This document shows positions 12,268 to 25,373 of a stretch of DNA of 64,000 nt, piece after piece. The position numbers and the translations under genes are program-made. Below the pieces are notes generated by a model that saw nothing but the letters and a program-made list of their open reading frames with translations, made no database searches and had not been told where the DNA came from. This DNA comes from Nymphaea colorata (taxonomy: Eukaryota > Streptophyta > Magnoliopsida > Nymphaeales > Nymphaeaceae). How positions within the stretch are numbered: position 1 is the first letter of the stretch; the number at the start of each line of letters is the position of its first letter. The stretch is taken from the NCBI RefSeq assembly GCF_008831285.2, contig NC_045139.1, positions 19,356,392-19,420,391 of the forward strand. The letters are read 5' to 3'.

Positions 12268-15200
12268 ATGGCGGCCCGGATCCATCCGTCAGCCATGAAC
12301 CTGGCTCCGTCTCTGCTACCCCGTAGCAGCGTCCTTCCCAGCTTCACTATCATCCCCATCTCCCCCACCACCATCGGCAGCTTCAGTTTCAGCCGCAACC
12401 ACCATCACCGCCACCATTGTCCTTACCATTCTGCTCGCCCAACCCACCAGGTACTTCCTTTCGTTGGCTGTGTCACACACACACACACAGAGATAGAGAG
12501 AGAGATTGAAAATGAGTCCTTGGTTTCGGTTGTAGAGGTTGTTGGTGACGACCACCATACGCTCCTGCCTCCCATCTTCCGACAACGGTGGTTCCGATGC
12601 CGATCCCATCGAGAAGAAGGATATTTCTTCACAACCATCATCGACATTTTCTTCTCCTCCTTCTCCTTCTTCTTCTTCTTCTTCTTCCTACGGGTGGTCC
12701 GCGGCAATTGGGGCCGTGGGTTTTGTGGAGACGAGCTACTTGACGTACCTGAAGGTCACCGGTTCTGATGCCTTCTGTCCCATTGGTGGTGGTAGCTGTT
12801 CTACGGTTCTCAACAGCGAGTATGGATCCGTATTTGGTAGGCCTAATTTGTGCTTTTCCCCATCCTTTTTTTTTTTTCAATTTTGATGTCTTGATTTTTT
12901 ACGGGGTACTCGCGATTTTAGCTGTTTGATTGCGCCGAATTACACAAAGAAGCTATTGTTTTTCCAGGTATTAACAACAAGCACAATGAAAAAGAACGCA
13001 GAGATAACGTGGTTCGGCAGAGATGACTGCCTACATCCACGGGAAGGGGGATTGGATTTTCATTACTGAACCATGATCTCGAGAGGAGTTTATATTGTGC
13101 TCTATCTCGTTACAAACTGTTACACGCTCTATTTCATTTCCATTATCATGATAATTACAAAATATTGAATTTCCAATATCATTGCTGGCAGAATTATCGT
13201 GGCTTCTTTTGTTAAAATCTTTCCGTTTTCATTAGTAGACGAGGTATTAGGAAGGGTCGAGATTTTAGAAAGGCGTCCATTGGATTAGTGTATTCGATCT
13301 TCAATCACCAGATTTGCTGTAGGCAACTTATGATCTTTAGAATTATCTCTAATACCAAGTCAGTGTGTCGGAAAAATTGGTAGTTTGTAAGATACGAAGT
13401 TTCTCTTTTGACAATTTTGATCCTAGGTTGCTGGAAGTAGTTCCTTCTCATCATTTGGTGGGTTTCAACTTTAATTTTTGGTTGTTTTATCATGAAGTTG
13501 CCATACATTGATCGATAGAAGTTTGGCATGAAAGCTGTTGTTTGTTTTCCACTTTCAGGTGTTCCTCTTCCAGCATTTGGAATGATAGCATATGGATTGG
13601 TTGCATTATTGGGTTTGCAATTGGCGAGAAAAGGTTCTCTGTTTGCATTAGGCGAAGCAAGTGCGCAATTAGTTCTACTTGGGAGTGCCACATCAATGGC
13701 AGCCGCTAGTTCTTATTTCTTATACATTCTAAGCACAAAGTTTTCCGGAATGTCATGTTCATACTGTCTGTTCTCTGCATTCTTGAGTTTCAGCTTGCTA
13801 TTTATTAATATGAAGGTGGGTAACTAACAGTTTTTCTTCCAGAAATACAATCATTTTTATCATCACCTGATCATGGTTTCACTTTGAGGAATTCAAGTTT
13901 CAAGAGCTGCAGAAGACTGCTGGGCTGCAACTATCTGTAGCTGGCTTAGTGATTGCCGCTGTAAGTGCTTCATACAGTGGCGTTAGCTCTGAACTAACAG
14001 GGTATACTTCTATACGGAAAGCAATTTCTTGGTTAATTTCTTTTTCTATTCTGTCTTTTCAATAGGCTTTTGGTTTGATTTTAGTTCATTGAAGATCGGT
14101 GTTTCAATAAATTACTGGTGTAGTGGGGCTAAGTGATGCATTATATATTCCTTCTGAAGACCAAAAGCATGAATACTTTTAAATGGACCAAGTGGCAATT
14201 ACTTCATAGTGTAAAAATAAAACATGATGCTAATTCGAGGAAGAAAGCTGATTATCAACCTTTGACTTGATGATGCCTTGAACGTTTGCAGTTCTACAAG
14301 CCAACTAGCAACTAAATTTATTTAAATCATGCGCTGGTGGCATTAAATCCAAATGCTTTAATTTGTTCTAACTTGATAATGATCCCTTTAGAGAAGCAAT
14401 TGAACTAAAAATGATCAAAACAGACAGTGTGTGTCTTAAAGTTAATTTGCAGCTTGTTAAAAAGAAAAGTTGACGCATTGGATTTTGAAGGATAGGGCAT
14501 GTTCAAGCACATGACTCGGTCGGAAAGGAAGTGCTTTCCTTTTACTATACTATTGCTTGTTATCAAGATTTTTTCTCTCATTTATATCTGGATGTCTGAG
14601 GGCATCTTGTATCTAGCATCATGACAATGAGTGGGCCTCCATTGTCTGGGAGTGAAGAGCATGGAAAAGAATGGTTCCTCTTCTTCCAATTGGATGTAGC
14701 TATATGAGTAGTTGGACAGCATTGGGATGCATTAACTTTGGACCATTAAAAAACCATGAATCCGTTGAGTGTTCCATCAGCCTGTCTTTTTGTAGTTATT
14801 TTTATTCTGTACGTGCCTTAATTATGGGATAGGATCTTCCAAGCGAGATATGTCTAATATCATGGTATAGTCCTTTTTATTTATCTGGGCCTTATGTATG
14901 GCATAAACTGGACCATACAATCAATTCAGATATAGACACCAAGTGGGTTTTCTTGGGTGTAAATAGAGTGGATGAAAAACACCAAGAAACCAATTATAAT
15001 TGTATCTAATTAAAAACTGAAAATCAGATACAATTGGATTTAATCAAAACTGAAAATGGGTTTATTATAACTTATAAGGTTGAAAAACACATTCCTTGCT
15101 GCACCTTAAGCCAAAAAAATCACAGAGGATAAAAAAAAAATGCCCCCAAGAATGAAGAAAAACAGCAAGAAAAAATCAAGAACAAAATTTCACTCTCAAA

Positions 15201-17564
15201 GAAATTGATCCTGGGAATTCGTTTGTTCTTCTGGCTCTCTGGCCTTCTTTATCATCTTGCGAAGATCTTCAAGGAATAAAAGGTAAAGTCACCAAGGTTG
15301 ATACAACTACTAGCAAAAGAAAGATTTGCAAGTATTAGCTACAGGCCTACATCCAATAGTTTATAGACGAATAAAGTTGTCAAAACAAATAATCAAGTGA
15401 GTTCTGTGATACAAAAGAGCATTCAACCATAAGTTGTCTTTCTGAGAAATATGACCATCAAGACAATGGTCAGGTTTCCCACTTCTTGATTGTTTTCCTT
15501 GTATGGTTCTCCAGAAAAGCACCCATCTCATATCTGTTATCTGTGGAAGTTGGTCTCTTGATTTCCTTGCAGTGTGCAACTTTATGTGAAAAGCTTACTG
15601 ACTTCCCTGCCTGTCTACATATGCACTTACAAAATGTTGCCTTTACACCTTTTTGATCAGGTCATCAGAGATTAATTTGCAGCTATTTGAACCTGAAATT
15701 ACGAATCAGTCAAGTCCAGAAGCAATTTCTCTAGCAAAGCATTTGAAGGCTATTGGAGCAAAAATGTATGGAGCGTTTTGGTGTTCCCATTGTTTGGAAC
15801 AAAAAGAGGTATCCTCATATCTGCGAACATTGCTGCAAAAGTGAACTTGCTTATTCAGTTATTTTTCAGATTTCACAGAAAGCCCTTGATTTTGATGCGA
15901 AGAACCATTGATGCCATCTGCTTTCTGTACGTGAGCAATGTTTGTCATAAAGTTTGAATTTTGATGTTCATTTTTTTGGGCTGACTTTTTTACACTTGGA
16001 AGCATGTTTAGCACGTAGGCAGCCTATATCACCCACACCCAATGTCATATGGATGTAGTTCAGTTGCATGATAGGACTGGGATGTATTTTTGTATAAAGT
16101 AGGAATACCATGTCACATGCAAATTTATGAATAGTTCTAAATCCATCATCATTGAAAGCATCAGATATGAAATTAGATGGTGACGTTTGTAACATTAAGG
16201 AAAGAAACCAAATATGGGCACGAAAAAGCAATTAAGATCGTAAGGAACTATCTGATTTACTGACGAAGTAGATCGTAAGGAACTATCTGATTTACTGACG
16301 AAGTGTTAGACCATGTGGGTTAAGAGCGTTGCTGTGTCCAAGAACTGTGTCATCATGATTCAGGCTATGCATGCTCGAGTCAAATTTTGTGTGACATAGG
16401 TTGGGTTTGACTTCTTCAGTAACTCTTGTTTCTCTGACACCTGCAAGCAACATGCTGCTAGCCTGCTTTCCATTTGACGAGAATTGGGAAGAACAATTGA
16501 AACAGAACGTTGAATTAAATCTTGACCCTTAAGCTCAGTTTGGGCATCTAAATTTGTAATTGTTGCATCATGCATGCTTCTCTGTACAAGGTGCTTTTAC
16601 TGCCATTGTTGATGGAAAGGTTAACTGCAGTAGTCTCGACCAAATTGTAAATTCATTGCTAAGTTATCAGTTATTCACATAGCTGCAATTTTTTTGGATG
16701 GACAACGTAACTGCCTAATTTTCGTCCATATTTTGCAAACATGCTTAGTCCTGAAATCATGTACTTGATCATTTCACAGTCAAACAGGACTATATATTTC
16801 TTTAAGTAAGCACGAATTACTCTATCAGTGGAAACGAAATTTTGAATTTAGATAGTAGATGTTGCCACCAAAGCTGACCAAATTTTTGTAATTTCTTATC
16901 ATCTTTTGTCACTTACATCTGGTGAACTGGGGAATATAACCTGAACAACTGCTTCACATTTATCCTATCACATTCTTTGTGCAGCAGATCTAAATGATAC
17001 TCCGTTTCTGTGCTTACACATGTCAAATTCATTAGTTACAGGACTATTGTATTTGAAAAGAAACGTCACTATAAATGAAGGACAAATGGATGATTTTTAT
17101 ATACATGTCTATCGATTCAAATGCCCAAGAACTTGTGGGGTTAGATGCTTGTATGAGAACTGAACTAGCTGATGATTGTCATTGAGCTGTAACAGCTAAC
17201 AAAAATGGAATGTGAAAGCTGTTGCGATGTAACGTCTTTCTACTTTCCTGATTCTGCAGATGTTCGGGAAAGAAGCTGCAAAGATGCTGAACTACATTGA
17301 GTGCTTTCCAGATGGGTACCGAAAGGGAGTAAAACCTGCCAAGGCATGTCAAGAAGCTGATATAGAAGGATTCCCAACCTGGATTATAAATGGCCAGGTA
17401 ATCAGTCTTTCTTCAGCTCATTTGAACAGAAGTAAAATCATAAATCCTGATCATGTAGCTGCATCGTATCTTAGGTCCTAAGCGGAGAACTAGAATTATC
17501 AGAACTTGCAGAAGCATCAGGATTCCTACCTGAAGCCACCAACGAAGCACAGACACAAAACTGA
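12268..17564 (+). CDS. LTO1: LTO1: plastid VKOR-thioredoxin fusion thiol oxidoreductase
   Basis: Exons: 12268-12450, 12536-12836, 13559-13815, 13889-14001, 15661-15808, 17260-17397, 17475-17564. The 1,230-nt CDS encodes 409 residues and every intron is GT-AG with matching phase. LTO1 makes disulfides in thylakoid-lumen proteins, with phylloquinone taking the electrons, and is needed for photosystem II assembly in Arabidopsis. The protein starts with a Ser/Arg/His-rich stretch typical of a plastid transit peptide (to about residue 61) and a poly-Ser linker (about 100-112), then a multi-pass VKOR domain with loop cysteines 142 and 149 and active-site C228-S-Y-C231. It ends in a thioredoxin-like domain with W325-C-S-H-C329 and CFPDG (349-353). 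All redox cysteines are present, so it should be functional. The in-frame GTG at 12256 is not used; ATG 12268 begins MAAR, typical for a transit peptide. Arabidopsis LTO1 is about 376 residues; the extra length is mostly N-terminal. Confidence 0.95.
12837..13558 (+). other. LTO1 intron 2 with retroelement-like debris
   Basis: A phase-1 intron of 722 nt. Its segment near 12990-13060 (AACGTGGTTCGGCAGA, CCTACATCCACGGG) resembles a motif often seen in plant retrotransposon-derived repeats. No coding potential. Confidence 0.5.
14002..15660 (+). other. LTO1 intron 4
   Basis: A phase-2 intron of 1,659 nt, donor AGG|GTATAC and acceptor GATCAG|GTCATC. AT-rich; nothing else recognised. Confidence 0.85.
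15809..17259 (+). other. LTO1 intron 5
   Basis: A phase-0 intron of 1,451 nt that splits the thioredoxin-like domain just after the WCSHCLEQKE segment. It contains a short tandem duplication at 16236-16304 and nothing else recognised. Confidence 0.88.
16236..16304. repeat. Tandem duplication, period 35 bp
   Basis: GATCGTAAGGAACTATCTGA and the following sequence to GACGAAGT occur twice, at 16236 and 16271, essentially identical, suggesting a recent event. Confidence 0.93.
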
Positions 17565-17739
17565 GCAAGTAAATATTTAATTATTTTGGTGTACAGTTCC
17601 GGTTGCCGTCTCCAGTCATTTGACAACAATTGATGAAGCTCGTTCATGAATCCAAATTTTCGATGCTTTGCCATTCTTGTTACTGCGTGTACTGTACAAA
17701 AGCCATATTCTAGTGTAGGAAGCGTAATAATACAGGTAG

Positions 17740-17939
17740 CAGTGATCCCCAAAGGGATTGGTGCAATGGACTGGACGGGGGCTGGCAGGCGTCCAGTCTC
17801 CGTTTCGAACTCTCACGGCGTCACTGCAGAATGCAGATACTGCAGAAGGAATGCACCAATATTTAAGTTAAAGCATTGCAGGGTATCACCCCGAGGCTTC
17901 GGCGTTCACTCGGACTGTGGGATTAGCCTCCTATGAACG
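17740..17939 (+). mobile_element. tRNA-derived SINE-like insertion downstream of LTO1
   Basis: A 200-bp segment is bracketed by a perfect 10-bp direct repeat ATACAGGTAG (17730-17739 and 17940-17949). Inside are an A-box-like TGGTGCAATGG (from about 17759) and a B-box-like GTTTCGAACTC (from about 17802), spaced as in RNA polymerase III promoters of tRNA-derived SINEs, then CTCGGACTGTGGGATTAG near the 3' end. It lacks a clear poly-A tail. It lies 176 bp past the LTO1 stop, so it may fall in the 3' UTR. Confidence 0.68.
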
Positions 17940-17949
17940 ATACAGGTAG

Positions 17950-18552
17950 AAATGAAACAGATGAGGCACTTCCTGCTTCTCCACAGATAAACAGCTAGTT
18001 GGTTTCGGACTCCATTTCAGGGTATATAAGACCAGGAAAATATAGCTCAAATCTTGTCCAAATTAGTCAAATCAGGAATAGACATTTACACTAAAAAACG
18101 TATAAGCTACATAAATCAATTGGGTTGTGTTGGATAATCTGACCAAGTTACACCTCAAATGTTTCTCCTCAACTCTGTTCAAATCGGGGTCGGGTAACTC
18201 AGTGTTGCATGTGCAACACCACCAGTGTCGACATGTACGTCTGAATGACGTCTCAGCGTGACGCCACCACTGCCGATGACTACTCGGATATTAGCCCGTT
18301 TATAGCTATCTGCAAGTTCTATTTGTTAGATAAATTCCTTGTCCAAGAACAGGAGTCTGCGCTGTACAGGAGCCATTCAAACACCTATAATAAGAACTTT
18401 GGTTAGTCTCTTCAGGTCTAACACCGTCACCGTTGAGCCCATGTTTCCCGGAGGTTTGGAAACCTCTAATTTAAGATTCAGGGGTCTTAAATCCGGAGTT
18501 ATGAAAACCCCTGTTTGAGAGGTCTCAGATCTCTCTCTTTCTCTCCCTCCCT

Positions 18553-18589
<37 letters not shown>

Positions 18590-18697
18590 ATTATCATACA
18601 AATATATTTTTTTAATATATAAATAAGTATAATTTTCTCATTGAGTAGGCAACCTGGTGCATTCATACATATATATCATACAATTATGTATGATAAT

Positions 18698-18750
<53 letters not shown>

Positions 18751-20675
18751 CATTATTAGTAGAGCGCTCAGGCCCACAAGTCGACCGGACACATGTTATG
18801 ACTGGGCCGAACCTGACTTCTACTGATGCCCAGTGCTACCAATCGATTACTTTAGGTTGAGTTTGATACCTTTAGATCTTATACCCCAAGCTAAACGTGT
18901 TTTGAAAGATAAGTAGCATGGATTTAAGATCGGATGAAGGGGAATTCGTTCTCAAATCCATGAATCTGATATATCTTAGGAATATCTAACATTTTATTTC
19001 AACGCTGAATGAAACGATGAATGAATCCATGAATTTCATATCCTATGAATATCAAACATTTTATTTCAACGATCAATTCTTAAATTTGCATTGATAAGAG
19101 AAGAGGAAAATCATGTGCGCCGTCGCTGGAAACTTTACGGCCGCTGCTTGAAGCTGGTATTGGCAATCGGCGTCTTCATCCACATAGCCGTTGAACATTG
19201 AATACAACCAAGGAAAGAGCTGATCCATGTTGGAAAAATTGACCGCTGAATTACTGTTCCAGTCAATGTTTATTATTGTTCCAGTCAATGTTTGTCGGTA
19301 TCGGTACGCCTTGTTGGTTTGCTTACCGATACAGGTATCAGCTTAGCACATATTGGCTTGTATCGGCCTTATATTTTACATTTTTGCATTTTAAAATAGC
19401 TTTAAATGTACTGAAATTGTTTTAAAATGGGAAAATGTAGGATTTTTAAGGCCTGCACCCTTCCAGCAAAAGACCGATACGATGCATATCGGCAGACGAC
19501 GATACGGTTCTGAGAACATTGGTTCAAATGCCGGGTGTCCTTTTTCTCAACGGTCAACCCGGAAGCTGGTTTCTTGGTGGATTCTTACCAGCATATAAAT
19601 GGCGAAAGGAAATTTTGGAGCTCCTTTTACTTTTCGTGTTTGAACGTTGCTTTGGAGTTTGGTGGACATCGACTTTAGGAAGTAAGTTTTGCCTTTTTTG
19701 AATTTATGAACAAGAATAACATATGTTAAGGTTTTTCATTCATGAAGAGTGTATTGGCTAATTATTTTCAAACCTATTATTAGTTATTTATAATTTGTAA
19801 ATATTATAAATTTATCCGTGGTTATTTAAAATTTCGTTTTATTATCTTTTTTCTCAATCAGGTTTCAAGTTGGAACCCTAAAAGGAAATTATACATCATG
19901 TCAAAAAAACAACAATTCTTACAATTTCATCCAAATCTATCACTTTAATTACATCCTTCCCAAACTGAAAAGGAAGGCTTTTAATTCACATCCAATGGTG
20001 AGATTTTCCTTCCAGTCACTCGAAACTATCAAATGCATCCAAAATGGTCTTCTTTAGTCTCTTTAACCTAGCAAATAAATCAGAAAATTTGCTCTTTTTA
20101 AAAGGAGTTTTATCATTCCTAAGAAAAAAGATGTTCGACTAAATAACGTTATTTTATAGATTAGTATGTGTAGAATTTTGTACAAAAACGCATGGTAAAG
20201 TAAAAAAAGGTACATACATATTTTGCTAAAATCTTTTATATTTAAATTTGCCTGCAATCTGTTTTATATATTCATATATACATCTAACGGATAAAAAGTA
20301 TTATCATAAAAGAATATTTCGCAGTTCATAACGCGTCACGCAGGAAGGGTAGGAAGGGGTTGGGACTCGGCGAGAAGGAAGGTTTGGTGGTAAGCGGTGA
20401 CGGCTCTCCAGCGACTTCCTGCCTTCGCCACTCCCAGATTCGCAAGCGTTTAGAAGCGAGAGAGCGGACGGACAGCGGAGGCGGTCCGCTTGGACCAATG
20501 GGCCGAGCGATCCATGTGTCGCTTCCCGCTCGCTTCCCCTCGCTCTGATGCATTCACCCTTTGCAGATTCCTTCGAATATGCTCTATATTCTTTCTTCCT
20601 TCTTCTTCTTCGTCGGCTCCTCCCCCTCGTGAACGGATAAGCGTTTCTCTTTTAGACCCCACCTCCCCCTTTCCC
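17950..20675. other. Intergenic between LTO1 and the SEC14-like gene
   Basis: AT-rich with TA tracts (18554-18585, 18702-18747). A segment at about 19287-19500 with TCGGTATCGGTACG on one side and CGATACGATGCATATCGG on the other looks like a dispersed TE remnant, but no target duplication was found. No gene recognised. Confidence 0.5.
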
Positions 20676-20682
20676 TATAAAA
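20676..20682 (+). promoter_or_regulatory. TATA box of the SEC14-like gene
   Basis: CCCTATAAAACGCC lies in a C/T-rich region 98 nt upstream of the ATG at 20780, implying a leader of about 70 nt. This is a good match to a plant core promoter by sequence and position. Confidence 0.65.
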
Positions 20683-20779
20683 CGCCCCCGTTCCCTTTCT
20701 TGCCTTTTCACGTTCCACCCTCTTCTCTTTTTGACAGTTTCTCCTTCTTCGTGTTTACTTGTTCTGCTGGTAAGGGGCC

Positions 20780-21830
20780 ATGGATATTTCTTCGAGGTTG
20801 AAGCATGTGTTCAGGCTTCAAGGGAGAGACAAGCAGGGTAGAAAGATACTTCTCGTCATAGGAAAGTATTTCCCAGGTAATGTATTCTGCAGAAATTCTG
20901 GCTTCTGTTTTCTTCCCCCCTGGGTTTTTTGGCTGGTGAATGGTTTTTGAGATTTGGCTATTGGGTATGTTTGGTTGTGTGTTTTTTTAGCTCGGATGAT
21001 GAGTCCCGAGCAGTTGAAGAGGTATTTGGAGGAGCATGTGTACCCCCATCTGGAGCAGAAGCAGCCCTTCTGCTTGGTCTACCTGCATTCCCTCGTGCAG
21101 AGGAACGAGAACTTCCCTGGGATCTCCGCTCTCCGGTGGATCTACGAGGAGATTCCGGCGGCCATCAGGGAGAACCTCGGCGCCGTCTACTTCGTCCATC
21201 CGGGGCTTCAGTCTCGCCTCTTCTTCGCCACCTTCGGCCGCTTCCTGTTCAGCGGAGGGTAAGATCATTGGCGCCACAGATATCTTTTATCGCTTTAACT
21301 GTGTTCCTTTTTGCCTAAACCTCGTCAAGATCGAGCCATTATTTGGTAAACGGAAGACCCCCATGTTCCTCTGCTGCTCATCTCTTGATATTGATGCCCC
21401 AAAAAGCTTATGACCTTTTCAAAGTTTGGTCAGACCAGATTTCTCTCTTTTCGGGAAAATATCACAACAATCTGATTTGATTTTACTTGCAAATATAATT
21501 CGATTTTGTTGATAGCTGCTGCATCGCCGTTTATGGAGTGTTCTTCCTTTTTTCTTGGTTGTTGATGATTGGTGGTTGTATTGATTTTTGTTTTTGAATG
21601 GTTTCTGAAGGTTGTATGGGAAGTTCAAGTACATAAATCGCCTGGAGTTCCTGTGGGAGAACATGAGGAAGAGCGAGATTAAGATCCCTGAGTTCGTCTA
21701 TGACCATGACGATGACTTGGAGCACAGGCCACTGATGGACTACGGGTTGGAGACGGACCACCATGGCTTCCACGACGCGGGAGCCATGGACTCCACTGCG
21801 TCGATGCAATCGCTGAGATGCATCTCCTAG
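20780..21830 (+). CDS. SEC14/CRAL-TRIO-like protein (GDAP2-type, At4g35750-like)
   Basis: Exons 20780-20876, 20991-21258 and 21611-21830 give 585 nt, 194 residues, with GT-AG introns in phases 1 and 2. The N-terminus reads MDISSRLKHVFRLQGRDKQG followed by KILLVIGKYFP. The core contains EQKQPFCLVYLHSLVQRNEN, FPGISALRWIYEEIP, LGAVYFVHPGLQSRLFF and LYGKFKYINRLEFLWENM. This is the pattern of the short CRAL_TRIO_2 (BCH-like) domain shared with animal GDAP2, without the helical CRAL-TRIO N-domain of true Sec14. The family is thought to bind lipids or small GTPase regulators; the ligand is unknown. The tail after about residue 150 is acidic and probably disordered. It has the size (about 200 residues) of Arabidopsis At4g35750, which from memory neighbours LTO1 there too. 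The start is the first ATG after the TATA box. Confidence 0.88.
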
Positions 21831-24800
21831 GGGCTTGCTTTATATTACGTTCCCTATTGCAGAACCTGTTCTCTTTCTGCTTTCCCCTTTTTGGTATTGT
21901 AAAGAAGCGCAGAAATATGTACATATTGAAAGGTTTCTCCAGAAATACCGAAATTTTGTGATCTTTTCTTCTTCTTCCTCTTTCTTAAAGATTCCTTGGT
22001 TCGATTGATTGTTTGCCAAAAAAGGTCCCAAAATTGTGACTGTGCGCTCTAAAACACTAGAGTTGCCGTCTTCATTTGGATACTGCAAGGCCCTTCTGGC
22101 CTTTCCTGGTAAGCAAGCAATGAAGAAGGCTCTGGCAGGTTATACCAACAGAAGTGCGATCTTTCTAAAGTTACCAATTTGGTAGCTTATAATTTCATAT
22201 AAGATGAATTATGAATTGATTATGACACAGTTTTTCTGTAAGATGTTCTATAAAGGTGACTGACAATAAGGCTGTTAATTATAATCTCATACAGAATCAT
22301 ATTTTAGTGATTTCAATTTGTGATAAGGATCCGTGCGGCCCTGGATGCAGAAGCTCGTGACTGTTCCTCTTTTCGAGTGCATGAGGCAGCGTGGGGCATG
22401 CCATACGACCGTATCCCGTCAGTTGCCGATCTAGACCGTTGATAATTTCCAAGGCGAACCTGGCGGGCCATCCGAGTTACTTTGTTAACGGTCAGATTTT
22501 CACGTATTATTATGGAACGTTGGAATGGTGTGGGGCCCACAGTGGAAAATAAAGTTGCTTGGCGGCAACCTCATTAGGGCTCCTTCCATGTCTCTCCTGT
22601 TAGGAAACTTCCACCCAAGCCCACCTTCTAACCCTTATTTCTGGGAAGGAGGACCTATACTTGTGCATATTTTTAATATAAGCTCAACTCGTCACCGACA
22701 ATTATTAAATGAAAGGCCAACTTTTGTCGCGTCTGCTGGTTATAAAATAAAAGAATGAATTTATGACCGATTCTGCTGAATCGGCTGGGAAGTCAAATAA
22801 AGAAACCGACTAAAAATGTTTTAAAGTAATTTTTTAAAATATTTTTTTTTTTTCTTGGGTAACTAAGCTCAACCTTCTATCTGACGGTTGATGAATGATG
22901 GAGAAAAAAAGATAGACTATCATGAAAAAAAATGGAAAGCAGGAGGTCTTTTTTGGAAATTATCTGTAAATATCCCAAATCTTTTATCCGGTTTTAGGTG
23001 GGGGCGGTGCGGGGTGGATCGTGATCCCAGGCTTTGTTTAGTCGTTTCTATGGGTGGTTTTATTTGCCGAATCTGTTGGCCAAGCACTTAAAGAGATCTC
23101 ATTGGGTGCGGCTCACCTCCCCTAGAATTTTGCGTACATGCTCCTTTGCAGCCGTTGATTTTGATGATCTCAAATCTGCTTCCGCCCATTTATCTAGAAA
23201 TGGTTCGGTTCGTCGGGCATCGTTCATCTCGGGGATGAACGGCTTTCAAAGCATCCAAAATCGACGGCTGGGCTGGGAGGGTCGGTTATCAACCCGGTCA
23301 AGGTCAACGCTAGATGAAGTTGGGTTCATGCAAAAGCCGGGTCGAGTTGACCCAACCTAGGCGAGCCTAGCCTTTTTTTAATTGGCCCCATGGATTGGTG
23401 GCCTAGTTCAGGCCCGATGCCCACCCTTAGTTATTGTTTGAGGGCGTTCTTACTATAAAATCCATTATTCATTTTCAAGTCCAACATAAAAGGAATGTCG
23501 GATCAACCGGGGAGACAAGATCTAAGACTCCAAACACAGCCAAGGGGCATTTAATAACTTTGAAAAAAAGTGGCAAGAATCTATTAACTAGGTGAAAATC
23601 ACTTATTTGTCATCTTGCAATCAAATAGGAAGACTTCTTATCTCATGTTGTTAGAGAAAAAGTCTGCCTTTTGGGTTCTACTTTCAAGCAAAAACTTAGG
23701 ATCTAAGGTCAAAAAAGCACCCGACATCAGATCTTGGGATTTAAGATCCACAGTTGATATCAAATCGCCTTACCTAAAGGCGGGGCCATGGCCTCCTCTC
23801 ATATTTTGAAAAAGAAAAATGTTTATATTTTTTTTAAATTTGTTAACTTGGCATATGTAAAAATTCAGAAAAATATTGTTCGGCTTCACAAATTTTGAAA
23901 ATACTATTCAGCTTTTACTAAAAAAAAAAAGGATTCTGGCTCTGTCTTAGATCATATCTAATATTTCATCTAAACAAATATGGCCTTAAGTGGTATTGCT
24001 TTTGGAGGAATTTTCTTTATTAAGAAATACAAGCTAAAAGAGATACTTGACAGCAACTGTCGTATTATCCCATTGGAGGTGAATTATTTTGCCATAAAAG
24101 CAGATTATAGAGGAACAGATTGTATTGTATTATCTAATTTGGGGAATAATGGCTCGATTTTTACTTTTTAATAAAAGCAAACAATATTTTCGAATAATTT
24201 ACAAAGAATTAAAATTTCTACCTCATTAAGTTAACCACAAGGGATTCAACTCTTGTGAGGAGTATTTGTTGTTTCTCTCAAAATTATTGTCCGTTTCCAA
24301 CTTTGTCCTTACAAGGATTTCTTTTTTTCTTGCTCTCTGTTTTCTCACTTAAAGGGCATTTTAGTCATTTGGCTGCAAAACATTCAATCCATACTTAAGG
24401 TTGCATTTTCAACTACATAAACTTACCACATTTTTTCCATCTTTTTCCTTTTTTTTTCAAGCTCGTAGTATTATACCCGAGAAAACTTCGCCGCTTAAAA
24501 CTCCGAAACATTATTTATGACTATTAATAAACTTTAGGTATTAAAATATGTACTTGTTGAATTAGATGTCCTCCTTTTTTAAGAGCTTGAAATGGGATTT
24601 GAACTCACGACCACCTGGGTACTGCCCCAAACCCACTGAGTTATTTTCTCAAATCAACTTAAAACATAAATGCTTTTGCCTTAAACATGACGAAGCTCAA
24701 GGAACAAGTTACCAATGCACATCAAAATCGAATTATTTTAAGATAACCTGTATAGATCTGGCAGAAAAGTGTAGACTTTAGTGGTTTCTTTTCCCAAACA

Positions 24801-25248
24801 GAGACCATGCCAAATGGGAAAAGAGGAAAAAAAAAGGGGTTGCATGTGAGAGGTGTGGGGCCAGTTTTCCTTTCTTCATGTGATTTCCAAGTCACACTTC
24901 TTCCATGTGAACATGATTTCCTTGATCTTTGTCCTCCTACCAGCATTGTGGGCCCTGAATGCTGGGAAATCTTGCCATTTTCCTAAGAAATTTTCACTCT
25001 TATCGCTTTTGCGCAAAACAAATGGACCCCAACTTAATTCATCGAGCGCTATTCATTTCCTTTCTCGCCGAAGCCGGCGTATAACCACCGCATGTTTCGC
25101 ACATGAGTGTGGTCAGAATGGAGAAAGGTAGTCTCATATGGTGAAAATGTAAAGTCCAGGAAACCTACCTTGCCTGTTGCTTTCTCAGATTTTGTCGTCA
25201 ACTCTAAATTATCACTCTGTGCTTGTTGCCTACTCACTTACATACTTA

Positions 25249-25331
25249 GAGGGGCGGAGTTAGGAATTTTTTGTCGCACCGGCCAAATTATAGTTCCAAA
25301 ATTTTAACAAGAGCCGAAATAGAAATTTAAA

Positions 25332-25373
<42 letters not shown>

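Noticed and set aside
12423-12707. Lys- and Arg-rich minus-strand ORFs
   Set aside because: They are the reverse complement of the LTO1 Ser-codon repeat and the adjacent CA/GA microsatellite.
17747-17768. miR393-like sequence (CCAAAGGGAT...)
   Set aside because: Only about ten bases match, with no hairpin partner; the stretch belongs to the SINE-like element.
24566-24650. tRNA-like GGGATTTGAACTCACGACC segment
   Set aside because: It cannot be folded into a cloverleaf with matching acceptor arms; likely repeat debris.
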